Shown piece after piece: positions 4,540 through 9,405 of a DNA stretch of 9,405 nucleotides. Origin of the DNA: Catenibacterium sp. co_0103 (lineage in GTDB: Bacteria; Bacillota_I; Bacilli_A; Erysipelotrichales; Coprobacillaceae). Numbering within the stretch: the stretch's first letter is position 1; each line of letters begins with the position of its first letter. The notes under the pieces are model-generated. The model saw nothing but the letters and a program-made list of their open reading frames with translations, searched no databases and was not told where the DNA came from. The translations under genes and the position numbers were made by a program. The stretch is taken from NCBI RefSeq assembly GCF_004168205.1, contig NZ_RCYB01000076.1:1-9405 (forward strand), written 5' to 3'.

Positions 4540-4548
4540 TGATATGAT
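4540..4548 (+). promoter_or_regulatory. extended -10 promoter of superoxide reductase gene
   Basis: TGATATGAT is an extended -10 box (TGN plus TATGAT) giving a start near 4555, just before the AAAGGAGG ribosome binding site. A convincing -35 box is missing (TTAGTA at 18 bp). The right arm of a 7-bp inverted repeat CATATCA (4512-4518) / TGATATG (4540-4546) overlaps it, another possible operator. Confidence 0.5.
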
Positions 4549-4574
4549 AGGAGTAGATAAAGGAGGAATTGAAT

Positions 4575-4943
4575 ATGAAATTTTATCGTTGTGAACATTG
4601 TGGTAACGTTATCACTCATTTTGTGGATTCTGGTGTACCAGTAGTTTGTTGTGGTGAACCTATGAAGGAATTAACAGCAAATACAACTGATGCCGCAGTT
4701 GAAAAGCATGTTCCTGTAGTGAAAGTAGAGGATAATAAAGTAACAGTATCTGTAGGATCAGTAGAACATCCTATGACTGAAGCACACTACATTACATTAA
4801 TTGTATTAGAAACTAAGAATGGTACTCAGTTCAAACAGTTAACACCTTCTGACAAGCCTGAAGCTGTATTCTATATTGGTGAAGGTGATGAAGTTGTAGC
4901 AGCTTATGATTACTGCAATCTTCATGGTTTATGGAAAGCATAA
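4575..4943 (+). CDS. dfx: desulfoferrodoxin (2Fe superoxide reductase)
   Basis: This 122-residue cytoplasmic enzyme reduces superoxide to hydrogen peroxide without releasing oxygen, an anaerobe's alternative to superoxide dismutase. The N-terminal desulforedoxin domain binds an FeCys4 centre through Cys6, Cys9, Cys25 and Cys26 (CEHC and VCCGEP). The C-terminal domain holds the active Fe(His)4Cys centre: His45 (EKHVPV, with the Glu-Lys pair that gates the site), His65 (VEHPM), His71 (AHYI), and Cys114 and His117 (YCNLHGLW). All ligands are present, so it should be active. The ATG at 4575 is 8 bases from AAAGGAGG. The frame also offers a TTG at 4569, only 2 bases from it, which is unlikely. It diverges from the Rrf2 regulator and is probably monocistronic. 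Rubredoxin-type electron donors are not in the window. Confidence 0.96.
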   Translation: MKFYRCEHCGNVITHFVDSGVPVVCCGEPMKELTANTTDAAVEKHVPVVKVEDNKVTVSVGSVEHPMTEAHYITLIVLETKNGTQFKQLTPSDKPEAVFYIGEGDEVVAAYDYCNLHGLWKA

Positions 4944-4945
4944 AA

Positions 4946-4968
4946 AAAGCAGAAATAAATTCTGCTTT
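4946..4968 (-). terminator. terminator facing metY transcription
   Basis: A 9-bp stem AAAGCAGAA (4946-4954) / TTCTGCTTT (4960-4968) closes a 5-nt loop. On the minus strand it is followed by seven T, whereas the plus-strand side lacks a T-tract, so this hairpin is built to stop metY transcripts. Confidence 0.75.
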
Positions 4969-4971
4969 CAG

Positions 4972-4997
4972 GACTGTTCATTTGAACAGTCTTTTTT
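4972..4997 (+). terminator. terminator of superoxide reductase gene
   Basis: An 8-bp stem GACTGTTC (4972-4979) / GAACAGTC (4984-4991) closes an ATTT loop and is followed by six T on the plus strand. The T-tract overlaps the end of the convergent metY gene. Confidence 0.85.
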
Positions 4998-6264
4998 AAT
5001 ACTTTAATGCTTCTTCAATATCTTTGATTAAGTCATCTGGGTTTTCTAAGCCAATAGATAAACGAATAAGTGTTGGATCGACACCTGCTTCTTTTAATTG
5101 TTCATCTGTCATTTGACGATGTGTATGACTTGCTGGATGTAGGATACAAGTCTTTGCATCAGCAACATGAGTGACAATATTAATAAGCTGTAAGTGATCC
5201 ATGAAAGTCACTGCTTCCTTCTTATCACCCTTTAAACCAAAGCACATAACACCACATGTACCACGAGGCATATACTTCTTAGCTGCTTCATGATATTTAT
5301 CATCTTCTAGTCCTGGATAGTGGATCCATTCTACTTTTGGATGATTCTTTAAGTATGTAGCGACTTTTAAGGCATTTTCACAATGTACACGCATACGTGC
5401 TGGTAATGATTCAATTCCAATATTTAATAAATAACTATTAAATGGTGAAGGAATAGATCCTAAGTCACGCATTAACTGTGCAGTGGCTTTAGTAATATAA
5501 GCTGCTTTACCAAATCTCTTTGCATAAGTGATTCCATGATAACTATCATCTGGAGTTGTAAGTCCTGGGAATTTTTCTGCATGACTCATCCAGTCAAAGT
5601 TACCACTATCAATAATAGCGCCACCTACACCAGATGCATGCCCATCTAAATATTTAGTTGTAGAATGAGTTACAATATCTGCACCCCATTTAATAGGCTG
5701 ACAATTTGCAGGTGTTGCGAATGTATTGTCCACAATTAAAGGGACACCATGTGCATGGGCAATGGATGCAAACTTTTCAATATCTAATACTTCCATTGTA
5801 GGGTTAGATAATGTTTCTCCAAACATACACTTAGTATTTTCTTTAAATGCCGCATTGATTTCTTCTACAGATGCATCCTGGTTAATAAAAGTCACATCAA
5901 CACCCATCTTTTTCATAGTCACTGAAAGTAGGTTATAACTACCTCCATAAATATTACCAGAAGCAACAACATGTCCTCCTGCTTCACAAATATTAAAAAT
6001 CGCAAAGAAGTTAGCTGCCTGTCCTGAACTTGTCAACATACCAGCATAGCCACCTTCCATGCTTGTAAGTTTAGCTGCAACTGCATCATTAGTAGGGTTC
6101 TGTAAGCGTGAATAGAAATAACCGTCTTTTTCTAAATCAAATAACATACCCATTTCTTCACTTGAATCATATTTAAAAGTAGTACTTTCATAAATTGGTA
6201 ACTGTCTAGGTTCTCCATTACCAGGCTTCCAGCCTTCATGGATTGCTTTTGTTTCTAATTCCAT
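4996..6264 (-). CDS. metY: O-acetylhomoserine sulfhydrylase
   Basis: This 422-residue cytoplasmic PLP enzyme of the Cys/Met metabolism family makes homocysteine (or, with methanethiol, methionine) from O-acetylhomoserine and sulfide. The residues are as expected: Tyr51 and Arg53 (YSRLQNPT) for phosphate binding from the partner subunit, SSGQAA (79-84), the cofactor-stacking aspartate in VDNTFATP (Asp179), the PLP lysine Lys204 in THSTTKYLDGH, and the C-terminal CILHPASHTHRQ and IRLSIGLE blocks with the carboxylate-binding Arg. Length and the GWKPGNGEPRQLPIYESTTF opening match MetY better than the shorter MetB/MetC proteins. The start at 6264 follows GGAGGAG by five bases, and an ATG eight codons upstream would swallow that site. 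Cystathionine gamma-synthase activity cannot be excluded. No S-box or T-box leader is visible in the short upstream region, so control is probably by a repressor. Confidence 0.9.
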   Translation of the reverse strand: MELETKAIHEGWKPGNGEPRQLPIYESTTFKYDSSEEMGMLFDLEKDGYFYSRLQNPTNDAVAAKLTSMEGGYAGMLTSSGQAANFFAIFNICEAGGHVVASGNIYGGSYNLLSVTMKKMGVDVTFINQDASVEEINAAFKENTKCMFGETLSNPTMEVLDIEKFASIAHAHGVPLIVDNTFATPANCQPIKWGADIVTHSTTKYLDGHASGVGGAIIDSGNFDWMSHAEKFPGLTTPDDSYHGITYAKRFGKAAYITKATAQLMRDLGSIPSPFNSYLLNIGIESLPARMRVHCENALKVATYLKNHPKVEWIHYPGLEDDKYHEAAKKYMPRGTCGVMCFGLKGDKKEAVTFMDHLQLINIVTHVADAKTCILHPASHTHRQMTDEQLKEAGVDPTLIRLSIGLENPDDLIKDIEEALKY

Positions 6265-6286
6265 ATAATCTCCTCCGTTTTTAAAC

Positions 6287-6297
6287 ATTATATACCA
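6287..6297 (-). promoter_or_regulatory. -10 region of metY promoter
   Basis: The minus strand reads TGGTATATAAT here, containing a perfect TATAAT (6292-6287) and, one register earlier, an extended TGGTATATA. No good -35 box is seen at 17 bp. Transcription would start about 15 bases before the metY ribosome binding site. Confidence 0.55.
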
Positions 6298-6389
6298 TAA
6301 GGGTTGTAGGGAATTAAACTTTTTTTAAAAAATCTTAAGTAATTTCTAATTGTTTTAGGGAATAAGTATATAGAAGGAGGAATAAAAAT

Positions 6390-6707
6390 ATGAATGAAGT
6401 TAAATTACAAGGTCAGATTACATCTGATCCAGAAGTGAAAGAATCTAGAAATGGAATATTAAGAGGTTCTTTCTTACTTACTACGAAAGGAGGGACAGAA
6501 GATAGACCACGTTATGATTATATACGTTGTGTAATCTGGGATGAGAAAGCGCAGTATGTTGTAGACCACTTTGAAAAGGGTCAATCTGTGTCTATTGAAG
6601 GAAGTGTCAGAGGACGCTTTTATCCAAATCGTTCAGGAACAACTTCATATGCTATGGAAATTTATCCAGAACATATGGTATGTGAAGACTCTAACTATTC
6701 ATTCTAG
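6390..6707 (+). CDS. SSB-like single-stranded DNA-binding protein, short
   Basis: This is a 105-residue OB-fold protein of the SSB family. The opening MNEVKLQGQITSDPEVKESRNGILRGSFLLTT is the usual N-terminal strand pair of SSB. YDYIRCVIWDEKAQYVVDHFEKGQSVSIEGSVRGRFY is the typical core with the conserved Trp and the KG-x-x-V-x-I-E-G-x-x-R turn. The usual disordered Gln/Gly-rich linker is missing, so the protein is about 50-60 residues shorter than a housekeeping SSB. It ends EDSNYSF, which keeps some acidic character and a terminal Phe like the DDDIPF protein-interaction tip of true SSB. It is likely a secondary SSB or PriB-like protein rather than the essential one, which normally lies between rpsF and rpsR. 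The start is well supported by AGAAGGAGG. The gene stands alone. Confidence 0.8.
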   Translation: MNEVKLQGQITSDPEVKESRNGILRGSFLLTTKGGTEDRPRYDYIRCVIWDEKAQYVVDHFEKGQSVSIEGSVRGRFYPNRSGTTSYAMEIYPEHMVCEDSNYSF

Positions 6708-6710
6708 AAC

Positions 6711-6738
6711 ATGCATCAATGATGATTGAGTAATGCAT
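6711..6738. promoter_or_regulatory. inverted repeat at HAD-gene promoter
   Basis: ATGCAT (6711-6716) and ATGCAT (6733-6738) flank CAAT/ATTG (6717-6720/6725-6728). There is no T-tract, so it is not a terminator for the SSB-like gene. Overlap with the -35 box at 6726-6731 makes an operator possible. The evidence is symmetry only. Confidence 0.3.
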
Positions 6739-6755
6739 ATTCATGCGTGTATAAT
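6726..6755 (+). promoter_or_regulatory. promoter of tandem HAD gene
   Basis: TTGAGT (6726-6731), an 18-bp spacer and TATAAT (6750-6755) predict a start near 6762, just ahead of the GTGAGGGG ribosome binding site. Confidence 0.65.
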
Positions 6756-6780
6756 GTATCTCGAAAGTGAGGGGTACATG

Positions 6781-8367
6781 ATGAATAGAAAATACTTTTT
6801 CTTTGATATTGATGGGACTTTAGCTGTAGGTACACCAGGAGATCAATATATTCCTGAATCAACACAATATGCTTTAAAACAGCTAGAAGCAGAGGGTCAT
6901 TTTATTGCGATTGCGACAGGTAGAAGTTATGCCATGGCACATGATTATATGCATGAATTAGGTTTTCATAATATGATCAGTGATGGAGGGAATGGAATTA
7001 CTATTGATGATCAGTTAAAAGGCATAGAACCATTGGATTATCAATTATGTCTTGATTTAATAGATGAATGTGAGAAGAAGGGTTTGATATGGGCTTTTTC
7101 TCCTGACAACAAAACAAGAAGACTTGCACCAGATAATCGTTTTTATGAGTTTACTCATGATATTTATATGAAGACAGAAGTGGTAGAAGGTTTAGATCCA
7201 CGTGATTATGATCAAATCTATAAGGTATATATTGCCTGCTTCAAGGGTGAAGAAGAGAAACTAGAGTCTTTAAAGAAGTTACCTTGGTGTCGTTTTCATA
7301 AGGAATACTTGTTTGTAGAACCAGGAGATAAGAGCAAGGGTATTAAACGTATGGTGGAACATCTTGGTGGTGATATTAAGGATGTTGTCGTATTTGGTGA
7401 TGAAAAGAATGATTTGTCTATGTTTATTCCAGAGTGGACAAGTATTGCGATGGGTAATGGTATAGATGAATTAAAGAAGAAAGCCACTTATGTGACTACT
7501 GATGCCGACAAAGATGGTATCTACAATGCCTGTCTGCATTATGGATGGATCAAGGAAAGATATCTTTTGGCCCTCGATATGGATGGTACACTTCTAAAGT
7601 CTGATAAGACTATTTCTAAAAATACAGCATCTTCTTTATATGAAGCAAGTAATAGAGGACAGAGTATCTGTTTATGTACAGGAAGAGGGCTGGCAGAATT
7701 AAAAGACTATGAAGGTGAATTAGATTTCTGTGATTATGGAATATTACTGAGTGGATGTTTGAACTATGATTTCAAAAACAACAAACCATTAGAAATTCAT
7801 TCTTTTGATACAGATGTATTTACACAGATGATGGATATTGTGAAGAAAGAGGATGTGATGTTGTATTTACTCGATTCGTCGCATTCTATTGCCTCTCAAA
7901 AAGATGTAGAGAATATGCCTTACTACAATATGGCTATCTATCAATCCATGTTTGAAAGCCGTGCAGAGGCTGTAGAGGATATCTATGAATATGCCAATAA
8001 ACACAAGAATGAGATTCTTAAGTTCTGTTTATATAATCCAAGTGTTGACGCAATGAATCAGCTTTTAAAGAAACTAGAAGTATTTCCAGTCAGCTGTGCT
8101 GTGGTAGAAGAAACAGCTATTGAAGTCACACCTTTAGGTATTACTAAAGGTGCAGGACTTGAATCTTTATCATCTTACTTAAATATCCCTATTGAAAATA
8201 CAATCATGATAGGAGATAGTGGAAATGATATTGAAGCATTCCAAAGTGCTGGTAAAGCAATTGCGATGGGGAATGCAACAGAAGAAATTAAGAATCTAGC
8301 CACTGAAATCACATTAGATAATGATCATGATGGAATAAAAGTAATCGTAGATAAATATCTTTTGTAA
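6781..8367 (+). CDS. tandem Cof-type HAD phosphatase (two domains fused)
   Basis: This is a 528-residue cytoplasmic protein built from two complete Cof-type (IIB cap) HAD hydrolase units in one chain. Family members are normally about 260-290 residues. Unit 1 (about 1-255) has FFDIDGTL (Asp9, Asp11), ATGRS (Thr46), a GDKSKG lysine block (182-187) and GDEKND (206-211). Unit 2 (about 260-528) has ALDMDGTL (Asp266, Asp268), CTGRG (Thr300), GITKG (Lys456) and GDSGND (478-483), then the family's IAMGNA stretch. All four HAD motifs are intact in both halves, so both may dephosphorylate sugar phosphates, nucleotides or flavin/PLP-type phosphates. The substrate cannot be told. No frameshift or internal start signal marks the junction (KERYLLALDMDG). 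The start at 6781 is 6 bases from GAGGGG; the adjacent ATG at 6778 is a near-equal alternative. An in-frame ATG at 6733 lies upstream of the -10 box and is unlikely. Confidence 0.88.
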   Translation: MNRKYFFFDIDGTLAVGTPGDQYIPESTQYALKQLEAEGHFIAIATGRSYAMAHDYMHELGFHNMISDGGNGITIDDQLKGIEPLDYQLCLDLIDECEKKGLIWAFSPDNKTRRLAPDNRFYEFTHDIYMKTEVVEGLDPRDYDQIYKVYIACFKGEEEKLESLKKLPWCRFHKEYLFVEPGDKSKGIKRMVEHLGGDIKDVVVFGDEKNDLSMFIPEWTSIAMGNGIDELKKKATYVTTDADKDGIYNACLHYGWIKERYLLALDMDGTLLKSDKTISKNTASSLYEASNRGQSICLCTGRGLAELKDYEGELDFCDYGILLSGCLNYDFKNNKPLEIHSFDTDVFTQMMDIVKKEDVMLYLLDSSHSIASQKDVENMPYYNMAIYQSMFESRAEAVEDIYEYANKHKNEILKFCLYNPSVDAMNQLLKKLEVFPVSCAVVEETAIEVTPLGITKGAGLESLSSYLNIPIENTIMIGDSGNDIEAFQSAGKAIAMGNATEEIKNLATEITLDNDHDGIKVIVDKYLL

Positions 8368-8390
8368 GTAGAGATGATTTCGTGTAGAAT
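8362..8390 (+). promoter_or_regulatory. promoter of second EamA gene
   Basis: TTGTAA (8362-8367), a 17-bp spacer and TAGAAT (8385-8390) lie at the end of the HAD gene, with a start expected near 8397. Read-through from the HAD gene is also possible, since no terminator separates the two genes (44-base gap). Confidence 0.5.
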
Positions 8391-8411
8391 ACCCTTTGTA
8401 GGAGGGAAATC

Positions 8412-9278
8412 ATGCGTTATAAAAATCATTTATTACTGCTACTTACAGCCTTCATCTGGGGCTGTGCCTTTGTAGCACAAAGTGCTGGTATGGATTATGT
8501 AGGACCATTTACTTTTACTGCCTTACGTAGTTATTTAGGTGGACTTGTTTTATTACCACTTATTTATTTCTTTGATCATACAATGAACTTCAAGGATAAG
8601 AAATTATGGGCAGGTGGAATTGCCTGTGGTATTGTATTAGGTCTAGCAAGTGCCCTGCAGCAGTTTGGTATTCAGTATACAACTGTTGGTAAAGCGGGAT
8701 TTATTACAGCACTCTATATTATTGTTGTACCATTCTTTAGCTTATTTTTAGGGAAGAAGTTAGGTCCTAAGATTGGTATATCTGTTGTCCTAGCAGTGAT
8801 TGGTCTTTATTTATTATGTATGACAGGATCACTTTCTTTAGGTAAAGGTGACTTATTAGTATGTGCATGTGCCTGTGTATTCGCATTACATATTCTTGTC
8901 ATTAATCATTATTCACCTTTAGTAGATGGTGTAAAGATGAGCTGTATTCAGTTCTTCACATGTGCATTATTAAATACTATTCCTATGTTCCTATTTGAAG
9001 ATGTATCAATGCATAATATCATAGCAGGATGTGCACCTATTCTCTATGCAGGATTATTATCAAGTGGAGCTGGTTATACATTACAGATTATCGGACAGAA
9101 GGGTATGAATCCTACAGTGGCTTCTATTTTGTTGAGTATGGAGTCTGTATTCTCAGCACTTGCAGGATGGGTCATCTTAGGTCAGAGTCTTACAATTAAA
9201 GAAGGATTGGGCTGTGTACTTATGTTTATTGCGATTATTATTGCACAGCTGCCAGACAAAAAAACCATTCAGAATTAA
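8412..9278 (+). CDS. EamA/DMT-superfamily transporter
   Basis: This is a 288-residue polytopic membrane protein with about ten helices in two EamA repeats. Family marks are the opening LLLLLTAFIWGCAFVAQSAG, followed by FTFTALRSYLGGLVLLP. The helix 3-4 segment is ALQQFGIQYTTVGKAGFITALYIIVVP. In the second repeat, AGYTLQIIGQKGMNPTVASILLSMESVFSALAGWVILGQSL is the canonical C-terminal EamA block. Length is normal. AGGAGGG lies five bases before the ATG. It belongs to a different DMT subgroup from the transporter at 3073-3909: the QQFGIQYTTVGKAGFIT form is typical of the common bacterial EamA permeases of this length. The substrate is unknown. It is followed by a hairpin and a strong terminator, ending the transcription unit. 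Confidence 0.88.
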   Translation: MRYKNHLLLLLTAFIWGCAFVAQSAGMDYVGPFTFTALRSYLGGLVLLPLIYFFDHTMNFKDKKLWAGGIACGIVLGLASALQQFGIQYTTVGKAGFITALYIIVVPFFSLFLGKKLGPKIGISVVLAVIGLYLLCMTGSLSLGKGDLLVCACACVFALHILVINHYSPLVDGVKMSCIQFFTCALLNTIPMFLFEDVSMHNIIAGCAPILYAGLLSSGAGYTLQIIGQKGMNPTVASILLSMESVFSALAGWVILGQSLTIKEGLGCVLMFIAIIIAQLPDKKTIQN

Positions 9279-9296
9279 TTAAACTGGTTCAAAAGT

Positions 9297-9322
9297 CAAG
9301 GACAGAATGTTGACAGTCCTTG
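9297..9322 (+). other. hairpin between EamA stop and terminator
   Basis: A 7-bp stem CAAGGAC (9297-9303) / GTCCTTG (9316-9322) closes a 12-nt loop without a T-tract. It may protect the 3' end of the mRNA or be part of a small 3'-UTR structure. Confidence 0.4.
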
Positions 9323-9328
9323 CCAAAT

Positions 9329-9360
9329 GAGCATCACCGTAAGGTGATGCTCTTTTTTTT
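9329..9360 (+). terminator. strong intrinsic terminator after second EamA gene
   Basis: A 10-bp perfect stem GAGCATCACC (9329-9338) / GGTGATGCTC (9343-9352) is capped by a GTAA tetraloop and followed by eight T. The last 45 bases of the window after it show only a CT-rich stretch (TCTATCTCTCTATCTCC) and no gene. Confidence 0.93.
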
Positions 9361-9405
9361 CGCGCCCTCTATCTCTCTATCTCCACGACGAAAAGAAGTC
9401 CTGAT

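Noticed and set aside
9361..9405. CT-rich repeat-like stretch at the window end
   Set aside because: Too short and too close to the edge to call a repeat, CRISPR or gene.

Overview
The window is AT-rich, with strong AGGAGG-type ribosome binding sites, short intergenic spacers, many hairpin-plus-T-tract terminators and near-consensus TTGNNN/TATAAT promoters. This points to a low-GC Firmicute. The gene set (2Fe-type superoxide reductase, O-acetylhomoserine sulfhydrylase, Cof-type HAD proteins, small DMT permeases) fits an anaerobic gut commensal, possibly of the Erysipelotrichia. That placement is an inference from composition and gene content and was not searched.

Region 1-990 has no convincing protein gene. 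It holds two tandem transcription units, about 147-504 and 712-988. Each has a near-consensus promoter whose -35 box is overlapped by a CcpA-type cre site, each has several internal hairpins, and each ends in a strong intrinsic terminator. The promoter/operator blocks are clearly related to each other, and the similarity runs into the first transcribed bases. I read them as a pair of carbon-catabolite-controlled structured non-coding RNAs of a class I do not recognise. This is the most interesting part of the window. A perfect 16-bp palindrome and an extra hairpin lie between them.

Region 991-3921: a minus-strand operon encodes a DUF3006-like small protein and a Uup-like ABC-F ATPase. It diverges from a plus-strand pair encoding a 32-residue single-span membrane microprotein and an EamA/DMT transporter whose start overlaps it. 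The two operons share one 34-bp near-perfect palindrome that carries both -10 boxes.

Region 3922-4998: an Rrf2-family repressor (minus) diverges from a desulfoferrodoxin (superoxide reductase) gene. The intergenic region is filled with TTGTAA/TTACAA inverted repeats that look like Rrf2 operators. Orientation-specific tandem hairpins end the reductase gene and the convergent metY gene.

Region 4996-9405: metY (minus) diverges from a short SSB-like OB-fold protein. It is followed on the plus strand by a tandem fusion of two Cof-type HAD phosphatase domains and a second EamA/DMT permease, each with its own predicted promoter, and then a strong terminator. Apart from the shared oxidative-stress/sulfur flavour of Rrf2, dfx and metY, the genes look like separate housekeeping or transport units rather than one pathway.
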